This document shows, piece after piece, positions 16,753-26,541 of a stretch of DNA of 42,450 nt; positions within the stretch are counted from its first letter, which is position 1, and each line of letters begins with the position of its first letter. The notes beneath the pieces were generated by a model. That model searched no databases. It saw only the letters and a list, made by a program, of their open reading frames with translations, and was not told the DNA's origin. Position numbers and translations under genes: made by a program. The stretch lies in the NCBI GenBank assembly GCA_913061285.1, contig CAJXVR010000020.1, positions 1 through 42,450 on the forward strand. The letters are read 5' to 3'. The stretch is from an uncultured Verrucomicrobiota bacterium. GTDB taxonomy: Bacteria; Verrucomicrobiota; Verrucomicrobiia; Limisphaerales; AAA164-E04.

Positions 16753-19281
16753 GTGAATTCTATTCTTCGTCGACTTGTTTGTGTCCTCACCCTCCTCTTG
16801 ATGGTTGCTTGTGGCGACTCCACGTCTCCCACTGCGCCCGCGGAGGCGAAACCGAAACGTCCTGTGTTGGTGGCTGATGCCAATGGTCCGGTGACAGTCG
16901 TTGTGAGCGAATTTGTCGCGGCCAATGATTCGACTCTTCAAGATCGGGATGGTGACTATTCGGATTGGATAGAGCTCTATAACTATGGCGCGGATCCCGT
17001 TCAACTTCAGGGATGTTTTTTGACTGATGACAGCGCGCTTCCGCAGAAGTGGCCGTTTCCTGAGCTCGTTCTCGCGAGCGGCGAATATTTTGTCGTTTTC
17101 GCTTCCGGTAAAGATGAACACTCTGAGCTGGAGTTGCATACAAATTTTGGACTTGCGACGAAAGGTGAGTATCTCGCCCTCGTGGGACGGGATGGCGAGA
17201 CCGTGGTTGATAGTTTTGGGAGCGAATATCCGAAACAGCGAAACGACGTTTCCTTTGGCCTAGGCCCAAATTGGAAGAGTGGGGATGTGAATGCGGACTT
17301 CCACGGTTTCCTGCTTGAGGCGACGCCAGGGCGCCAAAATTCGGAGATCCTCTTAGGTGATGTTGCTGGGGTTCGGTTCAGCCAGTCTCGTGGCTTTTTT
17401 GAACGTGCCTTTGAGTTGACGCTTTCGTGCCGAACAATGGATGCTGTGATTCGCTATACCACGGATGGCACCCTGCCGAGTTTGGAAAATGGTCAGACCT
17501 ATTCTAGACCCTTTAACGTCGAGCAAACGAGCGTTGTTAAGGCACGTGCCTTTAAGGAACAACATCGTCGATCGAGGGTGAAGACCCATTCGTTTGTATT
17601 TCCACAGGATGTTGCCAGGCAATCGCTGGACGGTCTGCCACCAGTGGGGTTTCCCTTTCACTGGGGAAGCAATCGATTGGACTACGGGATGGATCCAGAG
17701 GTCGTTGATGATCCGCGTTATCGAGAAGAAATGATTGAAGGGCTACGTTCCTTGCCTTCCTTTTCTATCGTGATGGATCTTGATGATCTGTTTGATTCTG
17801 AGCAGGGCATTTATGCCAATCCACAGCGAGATGGACGCGAGTGGGAACGGCCCTGTTCGGTGGAGTATTTTCTCGTGAGTGGGGAGGAAGGGTTTCAAGT
17901 TGATTGTGGGATTCGAATTCGCGGCGGCTTTAGTCGGAACACCGGGAATCCAAAGCACGCGCTGCGCTTGTTTTTTCGAGATGTCTATGGGCCATCAAAA
18001 CTGGAATATCCGCTCTTCGGTGAAAGCGCCGCGCAGGCTTTTGATAATCTCGATTTGCGAACATTCCAGAATTATTCTTGGAGCATGAGCGGAGATCCTC
18101 GAGCGGTATTCATGAGGGATCAGTTCAATCGTGATCTCCAGGCGGCCTTAGGACAACCCTCTGCCCGAGGTGAGTATTGTCACCTCTATATCAATGGACA
18201 CTATTGGGGGCTTTATGACACCTGTGAGCGCCCCGAGGCCTCGTACGGAGCGAGCTATCTCGGCGGAAAGAAGGCCAATTTTGACGTGATAAAACGGGGG
18301 GATCGAGATGGAGGACTTGCGATCATGGCAACAGATGGGAATCTCGATGCCTGGCGTCGACTGTGGGATCAAGCTAAGGCCGGGCTAGAATCGGATCGCG
18401 CGTATCAGGCCTTGTTGGGAAGAAACGCTGATGGAAGTTTGGATGAGAATGGGGAGGTGTTACTCGATCCCGATAATTTGATCGACTACATGTTTGTGAT
18501 TTTCTACGGAGGGAACTTGGATGCCCCGATCAGTAATTTCATGGGGAACCGGGGGCCGAATAACTGGTATGGAATTCGCAACCGAAAGGGGAATCATGGC
18601 TTTCAGTTTTTTGTCTGGGATGCAGAACACACGTTGCTCGACATTAATGAAGATCGCACGGGGCCCTATCCTGCCGGAGATGATTTTGGAACCAGCAATC
18701 CACAATGGATCTGGCAGCAGTGCTTGGATAATCTCGAGTTTCGGATGTCAGTTGCCGATCTTGCCTACAAGCGCTTTTACAACGGGGGCGTTCTTTCCTC
18801 GAAGGCCGTGCGAAAACGCTTTCAAGACCGGGCGAAGCAAATTGAGTCCGCCGTGATTTGTGAATCGGCTCGTTGGGGGGATTCCTCGGGTCGATCCGGT
18901 TCAATGAATCGAGATGATCATTGGCTTCCCGAAATGCGGCGCATTGCCGATGTGTACATTCCCCGGCGTAGTGACGTGGTGCTCGGGCAGCTTTTTCGCC
19001 ATGGTCTTATTCCTGATTTTGATCCACCGAAGCTATCACGGACGAGTGGGCCAACGAAAGCAGGAACAATGCTGTCGTTGGAATCCCCAGTTGGAAAGAT
19101 ATATTACACGACCGACGGGACGGATCCCCGTTTGATTGGAGGGGAGATTCATCCTCGAGCACAGGAATACACGGCGCCAATTGAGATGAGTAGCGATATT
19201 GTTCTTCGAGCCCGAATCTGGCTTGATGAAGAGTGGAGTGCTCTTGCCGAGGCCAGTTACTTGGTCAAGGCCGAATTATGA
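16753..19281 (+). CDS. Large lipoprotein: lamin-tail domain, chitobiase-like domains and CotH kinase domain
   Basis: Predicted lipoprotein of 842 residues; GTG 16753 gives a compact signal MNSILRRLVCVLTLLLMVAC with lipid-modified Cys20 (TTG at 16738 is an alternative; neither has a Shine-Dalgarno). Domain order: a lamin-tail domain (about 40-160, with DRDGDYSDWIELYN), a chitobiase C-terminal-like beta domain (about 205-265, IRYTTDGTLPS), a CotH kinase-like domain (about 310-640, with RIRGGFSRNTGNPKHALRL and FVWDAEHTLL), and a second chitobiase-like unit at the C-terminus (YYTTDGTDPRLIGG). CotH of Bacillus phosphorylates spore coat proteins. In non-sporulating Verrucomicrobiota this architecture is common and its role is unknown; extracellular phosphorylation of surface proteins is a possibility. 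It directly follows the EF-hand gene. Confidence 0.88.
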   Translation: MNSILRRLVCVLTLLLMVACGDSTSPTAPAEAKPKRPVLVADANGPVTVVVSEFVAANDSTLQDRDGDYSDWIELYNYGADPVQLQGCFLTDDSALPQKWPFPELVLASGEYFVVFASGKDEHSELELHTNFGLATKGEYLALVGRDGETVVDSFGSEYPKQRNDVSFGLGPNWKSGDVNADFHGFLLEATPGRQNSEILLGDVAGVRFSQSRGFFERAFELTLSCRTMDAVIRYTTDGTLPSLENGQTYSRPFNVEQTSVVKARAFKEQHRRSRVKTHSFVFPQDVARQSLDGLPPVGFPFHWGSNRLDYGMDPEVVDDPRYREEMIEGLRSLPSFSIVMDLDDLFDSEQGIYANPQRDGREWERPCSVEYFLVSGEEGFQVDCGIRIRGGFSRNTGNPKHALRLFFRDVYGPSKLEYPLFGESAAQAFDNLDLRTFQNYSWSMSGDPRAVFMRDQFNRDLQAALGQPSARGEYCHLYINGHYWGLYDTCERPEASYGASYLGGKKANFDVIKRGDRDGGLAIMATDGNLDAWRRLWDQAKAGLESDRAYQALLGRNADGSLDENGEVLLDPDNLIDYMFVIFYGGNLDAPISNFMGNRGPNNWYGIRNRKGNHGFQFFVWDAEHTLLDINEDRTGPYPAGDDFGTSNPQWIWQQCLDNLEFRMSVADLAYKRFYNGGVLSSKAVRKRFQDRAKQIESAVICESARWGDSSGRSGSMNRDDHWLPEMRRIADVYIPRRSDVVLGQLFRHGLIPDFDPPKLSRTSGPTKAGTMLSLESPVGKIYYTTDGTDPRLIGGEIHPRAQEYTAPIEMSSDIVLRARIWLDEEWSALAEASYLVKAEL

Positions 19282-19428
19282 TTTCGTGGGGGGCGTTGCT
19301 CCTTTCGGTGTCCGACTCCATAAACTCGCGCTCAAGAAGACCGACCCTCTCAGCGATCCTGACCGGGATGCAGCCGATTGAATCGCCTTCGTTTTGAATT
19401 TGTGAGGGAATCCCTTGCTGGATGCGTA

Positions 19429-20400
19429 CTAGCCTTTGATTAACTGGAATGCCTTCTTGAGCGATTCCGCCGTGGCAGCGCAGGCCGCATCATCGTCCAT
19501 TCGATTCAACGGAGCATTGAAGGGCTCTGCTCGGACCGGGCCATCAAAACCGGTCTCTTTAATGGTATTGAGGAAGCTTGATGCGTCAATCACGCCAGTT
19601 GCCACAGGGAGTTCTCGTTGGCTGTCGATTTGTGCCTTCTTCTCGACTCCCTTGGGAGCGTCATTGAGATCAACGGCGATTATTTGATCTCCCGAGAGTG
19701 AGGCAATGTCGGCGACGCTGTCTCCTGCTTGCCACCAGTGCCAGCTATCTAGAACGAAGCCGATATTGGAGGCACCTGTGTCAGCTATGAGGTCTTTGGT
19801 TTCCGCCATCGTATGGATGAAGGGGTATTTGCCCCGAACCAAAAGTGTGTGGGTGCCGATGTATTCGAGTCCGATTCGTTGTCCGTTGTCTTCGAGAATC
19901 GCTGCCACCTCTTTGAGTCGGGTGGACCATCGTTTGAAGTTGCTGAGGTAGGTCTCGGTTCGGCTACTGGGGGGGATATAAGTGTTCATTCGGGTGCCAC
20001 CGACGCTGGTGAGCACTTTGGATAATTTGGGGAGCTGAGCGAGTTGTTCACGGTAGTCTTCGGCACTGTCGCGGATAGAAACAGGACAGCCGGCCGTACC
20101 CCAGCTTAGGCCCTGGCTTTTCATCTGCGCAACGAGCTCGCCTCGCTGCGAGTCTGACATGGCGGCGAGACCCGTTAGGTTCGGGGCAACGGAAGTGAAA
20201 CCATGTTTGGCTGCCAGAGCGTTGAGCTCGATCGGTCGGCTGGTGTTGACCCCAATGGCTCCCGGGGTGAGATCGATTGTCATTCCAGGAGCTAGTTGGG
20301 CTGACATCTTAAGAGGGGTAAGGGATGCCGTTACAGCCGACAAGGAGGCCAAACTGAGTGCAGAGCGATTTACAAAGGTTCGACGAGAGATCTTTTTCAT
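19429..20400 (-). CDS. Tat-exported sugar phosphate isomerase/epimerase-like TIM barrel
   Basis: Exported 323-residue protein of the xylose isomerase-like TIM-barrel superfamily (AP endonuclease 2 fold), often annotated sugar phosphate isomerase/epimerase. MKKISRRTFVNRSALSLASL is a twin-arginine signal, so I start at ATG 20400 rather than the ATG at 20514 that opens the frame. Likely metal ligands lie in RIGLEYIG, GFVLDSWHWWQ, AVDLNDAP and VRAEPFNAPL. The specific sugar or cyclitol substrate cannot be read from sequence; dedicated dehydrogenases are not adjacent. It converges with the CotH lipoprotein gene, with 147 bases between them that show no convincing terminator. Upstream, 371 bases separate it from trkH. 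Confidence 0.85.
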   Translation of the reverse strand: MKKISRRTFVNRSALSLASLSAVTASLTPLKMSAQLAPGMTIDLTPGAIGVNTSRPIELNALAAKHGFTSVAPNLTGLAAMSDSQRGELVAQMKSQGLSWGTAGCPVSIRDSAEDYREQLAQLPKLSKVLTSVGGTRMNTYIPPSSRTETYLSNFKRWSTRLKEVAAILEDNGQRIGLEYIGTHTLLVRGKYPFIHTMAETKDLIADTGASNIGFVLDSWHWWQAGDSVADIASLSGDQIIAVDLNDAPKGVEKKAQIDSQRELPVATGVIDASSFLNTIKETGFDGPVRAEPFNAPLNRMDDDAACAATAESLKKAFQLIKG

Positions 20401-20771
20401 CAGGAGCAAGCGTAGTTTGAGATGAGAATAGGTGGGGGGAACGATGAGGGCGAGCCTTAGTTGCCGCAAACGGAATCGGGTGATGTGTGGGCTGCCTTTG
20501 GAGGCGACGCCCATCGAGTTGAGTGAGGCCTGCGGGCTTGTCCTGCCCGCGATGGACCGGAATTCGTTGGCGAAAATGGCCGTGTGATGCGTTGGTATCA
20601 GGTCTTGATCCTTGATTCGAGGGTCGGTAGGTTGCCTGCCATTGCGAATTCCAGGCCCGGTGTCTTGGAGCGCTAGATGCGATTAATGAACTCTAGGAGT
20701 CTTGTGCGACCACAACGGTCACGTTGTTCTTGGCTGTTAATCGGCTTTGAAACGCTTGTGAGCGTGCTGGT
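20401..20771. other. Gene-free 371-base interval
   Basis: I find no credible gene, RNA or repeat here. It should hold the promoters of the minus-strand isomerase-like gene and of trkH, which are divergent, but I cannot single out -35/-10 boxes with confidence. Confidence 0.5.
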
Positions 20772-22244
20772 ATGAATCTTAAGGTTTTAAGTAAACTGGT
20801 AGGGTTTCTTCTGCTGTTCTTGGCGGCTTCCCAAGCCTCGTGTTTGGTCTATGCGGTTTGGGATGGGGAATCTTCGGAGGGACTCGATGCCGTCGAGGCG
20901 TTTTCTATTTCTATTGGCATTGCGGTCATTTCAGGTCTGGCGATGCTTGGGCTAGGACGGGGAGCGGATAATGAGTTGTTGCGTCGTGAGTCAGTCTCCG
21001 TGGTTGGGCTTGGCTGGATTTTTTGTACTTTGTTTGGCGCGCTTCCGTACTTCCTATGTGAACCGAGGATGGGGCTTGCTGATAGCCTCTTTGAATCGGT
21101 TTCGGGTTTCACGGCAACGGGTGCCACGGTGATTGCTGATATTGAGTCAATGCCCCGCAGTTTACTCCTATGGCGAGCGTTGACCCAGTGGTTGGGGGGA
21201 ATGGGAATCCTCGTTCTATTTGTCGCTCTATTGTCTTCGTTTGGTGCAGGTAGCAAAGCGCTCTTTAGGCATGAGTCGTCGACCTTTGATGCCGAGGGGC
21301 TCAGTCCGAGAATTCAGTGGACTTCGATTCAGCTCTGGGGAATCTACGTGTTCCTTTCTTTGGTCTGCTATCTTGGGCTTCGCGTGCTGGGAATGGGGAA
21401 CTTCGATGCGGTGTGCCATAGTTTCACGACCGTGGCTACCGGAGGATTTAGTACCTACAACGCAAGTATTGGCCATTTTGACAGTTTGGCGATCGAGTTG
21501 TGGATTGTTGTTTTTATGCTCCTTGGGGCAATGAACTTCATGCTCTACGCCTGGATGCTGCGGCGTCAATGGGACCGGTGGAGGCAGGATGAAGCGAGCA
21601 AAGTATTGCTGCTTATCATCGGACTATCGACGCTCTGTATTGCACTGAATCTAACCTTTCGTGAGAACGATTTATCGTTCGGACAGGGATTGCGGGAGGC
21701 GCTGTTCCAGGTGATCGCTATTATGACAACCACGGGGTTCGCCACCGCAGACTTTGATCAGTGGCCGGCGTTTTCTGTGATCGTATTGGTGTTTCTAATG
21801 GTGATCGGTGGCTGTGCCGGTTCGACCTCTGGAGGGCTGAAGGTGGGGCGGTTTATTCTGTTTTTTAAGACGGTACGCTTTCAGTTGAAAATGGGTTTTC
21901 GGCCGAATCAAGTCATGAAGCTGAAGCTCAATGGAAATGCCGTCTCGGATCGGTTTCGAATCGATACCTTGTTTCTGATATCGGTGGCAGCTCTCTCGGT
22001 CCTCCTTGGGAGCATGATTGTTTGTCTTTTGCAGCCGCAGCAAGATCTACGGACTTGTGTTTCGGCTGTCTTAGCCTCGTTATTCAATATTGGACCGGCC
22101 TTAGGGGAAGTCGGGCCAACGCAGCACTACGGAGGGTTCAATGGAATGACGAAGATTTTTCTCTCTTTCCTGATGGTCTTAGGGCGTTTGGAATTCTATG
22201 CGTTGCTCGTGCTGTTTATGCCTTCGCTCTGGAAACGTTATTAG
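20772..22244 (+). CDS. trkH: TrkH-family potassium uptake protein
   Basis: Membrane subunit of a Trk/Ktr potassium transporter, 490 residues, with the expected four membrane-pore-membrane repeats. The selectivity-filter turns are visible: TATGAT (114-119), VATGGFST (221-228), TTTGFAT (319-325) and NIGPALG (439-445), each with the conserved glycine. GGCAGSTSGGLKVGR (347-361) matches the gating-loop region after the third pore, and GRLEFYALL near the C-terminus is family typical. The cytosolic nucleotide-binding subunit TrkA/KtrA is not in this window, so it must be encoded elsewhere. ATG at 20772 gives a normal N-terminus. The sulfatase gene starts 50 bases after the stop. Confidence 0.96.
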   Translation: MNLKVLSKLVGFLLLFLAASQASCLVYAVWDGESSEGLDAVEAFSISIGIAVISGLAMLGLGRGADNELLRRESVSVVGLGWIFCTLFGALPYFLCEPRMGLADSLFESVSGFTATGATVIADIESMPRSLLLWRALTQWLGGMGILVLFVALLSSFGAGSKALFRHESSTFDAEGLSPRIQWTSIQLWGIYVFLSLVCYLGLRVLGMGNFDAVCHSFTTVATGGFSTYNASIGHFDSLAIELWIVVFMLLGAMNFMLYAWMLRRQWDRWRQDEASKVLLLIIGLSTLCIALNLTFRENDLSFGQGLREALFQVIAIMTTTGFATADFDQWPAFSVIVLVFLMVIGGCAGSTSGGLKVGRFILFFKTVRFQLKMGFRPNQVMKLKLNGNAVSDRFRIDTLFLISVAALSVLLGSMIVCLLQPQQDLRTCVSAVLASLFNIGPALGEVGPTQHYGGFNGMTKIFLSFLMVLGRLEFYALLVLFMPSLWKRY

Positions 22245-22294
22245 TCGGCACACTTCTTCGTTGCTCGGAGCCTCGTTCTAGCCATAATCTGGGT

Positions 22295-23773
22295 GTGAAA
22301 TGCTTCTCTTGGATTGTGCTCACCGCAACCGTCACGTTGCATACGGTCTATGCAACGGCTCGTCCCAATGTGTTGTTGATTCTCGTCGATGACCTAAAGC
22401 CCGCGCTTGGGTGTTATGGCGATCCCTTGGCCAAAACCCCCAATATTGACCGACTTGCTGCGCGAGGCGCTCGTTTCGAGCTTGCCTATTGCAACCAAGC
22501 CGTTTGTGCCCCGTCCCGAAACAATCTCTTGCTCGGTACGCATTCCACGTCACTAGGCATTTATTCTTTAGGGCAGAATTTTCGAGCCGGGGCGCCGGAT
22601 GCGGTGACCTTGCCTCAGTTCTTCATGAAGCACGGATATCGGACTGAAGCGATTGGCAAGATTTTGCACACGGGACACGGAAACCATGATGACTTGGCTT
22701 CATGGAGTGTGCCTCCCATGCATGAAAAGGTTGTTGAGTACTTGCGTCCGGAAAACTCTGCAGGCGGGAAATTGACCCGCGAAGAAGCGTTCTTTACCAA
22801 TCAGAAACTCGGTCAAATCAAATCTCTCCCCAGAGGTGCTGCCTGGGAACGGGCCGATGTTCCGGACAACGCCTACGCCGACGGACGGATCGCTGACGAA
22901 GCCATTGAACGTCTCCGTATGGCGTCTCGACGTGACGACGAGGCCTTCTTTCTTGCTCTTGGATTTGTCAAACCTCATCTGCCTTTTACCGCGCCCACGA
23001 AGTATTGGGAGATGCATGATCCCGATGCTTTTCCATTGGCCCAGGATCAGAGCCCCCCGGCGGATGCTCCTGGATTTGCCGGTAAGAAGGGCGGGGAGAT
23101 CGTGAACTATGCTCCCTTGAGTATCGAGAATTTGAAGAACGAGACGGTGCAACGTCAACTTATTCATGGATACTACGCTGCGGCTTCTTTTGCCGATGCT
23201 CAAATCGGAAAGGTTCTGGATGCCCTAGATCGCTTTGCTCTAGCAGATAATACGATCGTTGTGCTTTGGGGGGACCACGGATGGCATCTGGGCGATCACG
23301 GCTACTGGACGAAACACACGAATTATGAACAGGCTAACCGAATTCCGATTATCATTGCCGCACCGGGTGTAGTGCAACCGGGATCGGTGAGTCGGCAATT
23401 GGCGGAAACGGTTGATATCTACCCAACGCTGGCAGAACTCGCCGGACTGGGGCACCCAACGGGACCCCAGCCGATCAATGGTGTAAGCCTTGTGCCTGTG
23501 CTCAAAGACCCAAGGGCTTCGGTCAGGGATCATGCCTTTCATTGCTATCCCAAAGGGGGACGAATGGGGCGAGCGATCCGAACGGAACGATATCGCCTCG
23601 TTGAGTGGAAGAAAATGGGGGCCTTAGCAGCGACATCAGAGTATGAACTCTATGATTATGTGCGTGATCCACGTGAGTTGAGGAATATTGTCGGAGAGAA
23701 TCCCGCAGTATTATCTCGCTTGAAAAAAATCTTAAATCGCTATCCAGAAGCGATTCGAGTAGCCCGAAAGTAA
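22295..23773 (+). CDS. Secreted sulfatase, iduronate-2-sulfatase-like (second copy)
   Basis: Exported sulfatase of 492 residues. The open frame reaches back to 22022 inside trkH, but GTG at 22295 gives a normal signal peptide (MKCFSWIVLTATVTLHTVYA) and begins after the trkH stop. Asp-Asp metal ligands are at 32-33, and the formylglycine motif CAPSR at 71-75. GDHGWHLGDHGYWTKHTN and DIYPTLAELAGL are typical of the iduronate-2-sulfatase-like branch (S1_7 type). It differs clearly from the enzyme at 2177-3895 but belongs to the same branch. Substrate is probably a sulfated uronic-acid or related glycan; that is inference from family. The functional link to trkH is unclear. Confidence 0.92.
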   Translation: MKCFSWIVLTATVTLHTVYATARPNVLLILVDDLKPALGCYGDPLAKTPNIDRLAARGARFELAYCNQAVCAPSRNNLLLGTHSTSLGIYSLGQNFRAGAPDAVTLPQFFMKHGYRTEAIGKILHTGHGNHDDLASWSVPPMHEKVVEYLRPENSAGGKLTREEAFFTNQKLGQIKSLPRGAAWERADVPDNAYADGRIADEAIERLRMASRRDDEAFFLALGFVKPHLPFTAPTKYWEMHDPDAFPLAQDQSPPADAPGFAGKKGGEIVNYAPLSIENLKNETVQRQLIHGYYAAASFADAQIGKVLDALDRFALADNTIVVLWGDHGWHLGDHGYWTKHTNYEQANRIPIIIAAPGVVQPGSVSRQLAETVDIYPTLAELAGLGHPTGPQPINGVSLVPVLKDPRASVRDHAFHCYPKGGRMGRAIRTERYRLVEWKKMGALAATSEYELYDYVRDPRELRNIVGENPAVLSRLKKILNRYPEAIRVARK

Positions 23774-23830
23774 ATCGTCCCAAGAGTGTGCTGCCGTCGC
23801 CCGAGGCACTCTGAGATACTGATAATTGCC

Positions 23831-24295
23831 ATGGATTTGAAACAGCCGATAGACTTGATAAAGCGATCGAGTTGGTGCGACCTTCTATTAGTCGGCCTTC
23901 TCGTCACTCCGGCATCGATGATTGCGTGGACGAAACTTATTCAGTTTGCCGGTGTCAGTGAATCGGCTCGAGGCGGGTGGGTATTGGTGCTCGTGCTGAT
24001 TCACTTTCTTGCAATTGGATTCATGATTCTCGGTAGTTCTCGGTATCGTCGTCACTACCGGTCCTTGACATTGATCACTGGGTACCTCGTTGCCAAAGGC
24101 TACACGATGGTGCGCTTTGAAACCTTTAGAGGAAAGTACGGTAAGGAATTCTCGGACGAGTATCTCATGAAGGTCATTCAGGAGTTTCCTCAGTATCTAA
24201 GGATAGCCAAGTTGAGTGGCGATGACATTGGGGTAGCGATGTTATCAAACAAAGAGCGGTCGGCCCTTCCAGCGGATGCCCCCCAGGAGGACTAG
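23831..24295 (+). CDS. Small membrane protein of unknown function
   Basis: I do not recognise a family. ATG 23831 gives 154 residues; the frame opens earlier at 23786 with a cysteine- and arginine-rich stretch that is unlikely to be coding. Two hydrophobic segments (about 18-35 and 49-67) predict two membrane passes, followed by a cytoplasmic tail with several charged residues (FRGKYGKEFSDEYLMKVIQEF) and an acidic end. It starts 57 bases after the sulfatase and converges with the alkA-like gene, leaving nine bases between the stops. Confidence 0.6.
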   Translation: MDLKQPIDLIKRSSWCDLLLVGLLVTPASMIAWTKLIQFAGVSESARGGWVLVLVLIHFLAIGFMILGSSRYRRHYRSLTLITGYLVAKGYTMVRFETFRGKYGKEFSDEYLMKVIQEFPQYLRIAKLSGDDIGVAMLSNKERSALPADAPQED

Positions 24296-24304
24296 AGCGC
24301 TTAT

Positions 24305-25198
24305 TCATGGGCCCTTCTGTTTGTTGAGTATCCTCCAGAGGGCAATGGTTGCGTAGGCACGAAGCGGGCGCCATTGTTCAGAAATCTGTTTTAGTTCCTT
24401 CATGGACGTCGCCAGTGAAAGACTCCGCGCGGCGTTTAAGAGCGCAATGTCTCCCTCTGGAAATGCGTCCGGATCTTTTAGGCCTCGCATTCGAATATAG
24501 TTCACCGTCCATGGCCCGATACCAGGTATTTCAAGCAGGTCCGCTGAGAAGGTGGATGGGTTGGGGCGATGCTCCTTGCGACGCGTCATCATCGCAGCGA
24601 ATCTTCGAATCGCCTCAGCCCGTTTTGTGGGCATGCCGATCGATTCTACAGGAGCAGACTGCAAGACGGCGGGGGCGGGAAAGGCGAACCATTGTCCTGG
24701 GTGTGCTTCGTCGATCATTGGTAGGGTTCCGTATTGCTTGACGAGTCGTTCTGCCAGGGTTCTTGCCCCGGCTACCGTGACTTGTTGGCCTAGGATAGCC
24801 CGAACCCCAATCTCAAACAGGTCCCAAGCACCTGGAACGCGGAGTGTTCTTAATTCTGGAAGAGCCTTTGAAAGGTGGGTGGGTTCCTTGAGTGTGGAGG
24901 CGATCGTGTTTGGATCGGCATCTAGATCGAATAACTGACGGACCTTTGTGATCGAGCTTTGATCGAGCGTTTTATTGGTTGAATGCAAGAAGGCCGTGAG
25001 CCGAGGGGTTTTCTTGTCGTGGCTTATCGTGAGGACATCCCATTTCCTGCCGATTCGGATCAGTCGCGAATAGGATGTATCTGTCACCTTTTCTAGTCTT
25101 GGTATTGCCCGGACGCGAAAGAACTCGAGGAGACTGGACCAGTCAAATGGTTCCTTGAATTCGAGTCCTGCTCTAGGGGTGGCTGCAGTGGGGGACAT
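24305..25198 (-). CDS. DNA-3-methyladenine glycosylase II (AlkA-like)
   Basis: Base-excision repair glycosylase of 297 residues that removes alkylated purines from DNA. It has the helix-hairpin-helix LLEIPGIGPWTVNYIRMRG (221-239) followed by the catalytic aspartate in FPEGDIAL (Asp250). GVRAILGQQVTVAGARTLA (131-149) is the conserved helix of the HhH-GPD fold, and the N-terminal ~115 residues resemble the TBP-like AlkA domain. No Ada-type methyltransferase is fused or adjacent. It lies 28 bases downstream of the amidohydrolase gene, probably co-transcribed with it, though there is no functional link that I know of. Confidence 0.92.
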   Translation of the reverse strand: MSPTAATPRAGLEFKEPFDWSSLLEFFRVRAIPRLEKVTDTSYSRLIRIGRKWDVLTISHDKKTPRLTAFLHSTNKTLDQSSITKVRQLFDLDADPNTIASTLKEPTHLSKALPELRTLRVPGAWDLFEIGVRAILGQQVTVAGARTLAERLVKQYGTLPMIDEAHPGQWFAFPAPAVLQSAPVESIGMPTKRAEAIRRFAAMMTRRKEHRPNPSTFSADLLEIPGIGPWTVNYIRMRGLKDPDAFPEGDIALLNAARSLSLATSMKELKQISEQWRPLRAYATIALWRILNKQKGP

Positions 25199-25226
25199 TG
25201 GTTTGACGGTCCTCAGATAGGATCAT

Positions 25227-26462
25227 TCAGTCTCGAATGATCAGCTTTGATTGCCAGTCAATCGCTGTTTGGTAAGTGTCACAATCCGGAAGCTTCTTGG
25301 GAGAGGTGATCTGTCCTCTGTTTCCGGCTCGCCACACCGCTTTAGGGATTAGTTGCGATTCCAAAGATCGTAGCTGCGCGTGGCAATCTTCGAGTTGCAG
25401 CGTGACGCTATCTAACGCGAGAACGGAGATGTCGGCATCGCGACCGATATCGAGTGTTCCGATACGATCGTCCCAGCCAATCGCCTTCGCTGGATTGATC
25501 GTTGATGCCCGAATGATTTCAACGAGCGGCATGCCGACTTTTAACATACGACTCATGACCGTCGGTAAATCATAGACTGGACCGTCTCGATTGAGACTGT
25601 GGATGTCGGTACTAATCGTATCGGGCCAAAACCCTTGTTGAGCGCAAAGTTCGGCAACCGGCCAACTGAACGAGCCCATTCCGTGTCCGATATCGAAGAG
25701 AACTCCAGCGTCTCTTGCTGCGACGATGGAATCGAAGAGTGTGTTTGAGACGGGATCGATAATGGTGTTGGGGTACGCGTGGAAACAGTGGGTATAGATA
25801 TCGCCACGCTCCATTGCTCCAGGGCAGTCTTCCAAAGGAATGAAGGAAAAGTTGTGGTGCGTCATCAAGGGAAGCTCGACAGCGCCCGCTGCCTCACGAG
25901 CTCGCTTGTAGGCCTCCACTTCGTTCCGCCCATCGTTAGCAATACTACTTGAAAGCCGGATCTTGACGCCAACGAGTAGGTCTCGATTGGATTCAATGCA
26001 GTCAATGCAATCGCGAGTATGGACGAGCTTAAGTGTTTCTAGTTCTCCGGGATCATCGCCTCCGGTTCGGCTTGAGAATGCTAGCCCCGCTCTTGAGATG
26101 TGAAGAAAAGCAAGTAGGCGTGTCTGGCTCCGTTCTGCTGCGAAGTGGCGGAATCCATCAAAGGTATCGCAACCGGCACTTCCGGCATCGATCGCTGTCG
26201 TGACTCCCCGTCCGAGACAATAGTGATCCACGTCAATTCCAAGCGGGGTAACGTGTTCGTAGCCATGGATGTGAAGATCAACCAGACCTGGGGTAACGAT
26301 GTGTCCAGTGGCATCGTAGATCTGATCGGCCTCAGAGCCGCCTTCTATGTCGCCAATCGCTGCGATCTTGCCTTTGGCGAGGCCGATATTCGTGACCTTG
26401 TCCAATGCTTGGCTTGGATCGATAACGCGTCCGTTCTTAATGATCCAATCAAATTTCTCCAT
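25227..26462 (-). CDS. Amidohydrolase/deacetylase-family metallohydrolase
   Basis: Cytosolic amidohydrolase of 411 residues, related to the EF_0837/AHA-type deacetylases and dihydroorotase-like enzymes. Metal-site residues: HIH in VDLHIHGYEH (His64, His66), a likely carboxylated lysine in VGVKIRLS (Lys167), His in MTHHNF and THCFHA (225, 228), and the catalytic aspartate in STDIHS (Asp286). It starts MEKFDWIIKNGRVIDPSQ, a standard small beta-sandwich beginning, at ATG 26462. A long hairpin lies upstream (26542-26595), between it and the sulfatase gene on the same strand. Substrate unknown; N-acyl or cyclic amide hydrolysis is likely from the family. Confidence 0.88.
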   Translation of the reverse strand: MEKFDWIIKNGRVIDPSQALDKVTNIGLAKGKIAAIGDIEGGSEADQIYDATGHIVTPGLVDLHIHGYEHVTPLGIDVDHYCLGRGVTTAIDAGSAGCDTFDGFRHFAAERSQTRLLAFLHISRAGLAFSSRTGGDDPGELETLKLVHTRDCIDCIESNRDLLVGVKIRLSSSIANDGRNEVEAYKRAREAAGAVELPLMTHHNFSFIPLEDCPGAMERGDIYTHCFHAYPNTIIDPVSNTLFDSIVAARDAGVLFDIGHGMGSFSWPVAELCAQQGFWPDTISTDIHSLNRDGPVYDLPTVMSRMLKVGMPLVEIIRASTINPAKAIGWDDRIGTLDIGRDADISVLALDSVTLQLEDCHAQLRSLESQLIPKAVWRAGNRGQITSPKKLPDCDTYQTAIDWQSKLIIRD

Positions 26463-26541
26463 GAAGGTCTAGGAAGGGAATGGTCTGGGTTCTCTTTGTG
26501 ACGTGTGCCCTTGATTGATGTAGAGGAGAATTGTGTTCAAG

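Noticed and set aside
22022-22294. Long N-terminal extension of the second sulfatase overlapping trkH
   Set aside because: trkH is certain in the other frame and GTG 22295 gives a normal signal peptide.
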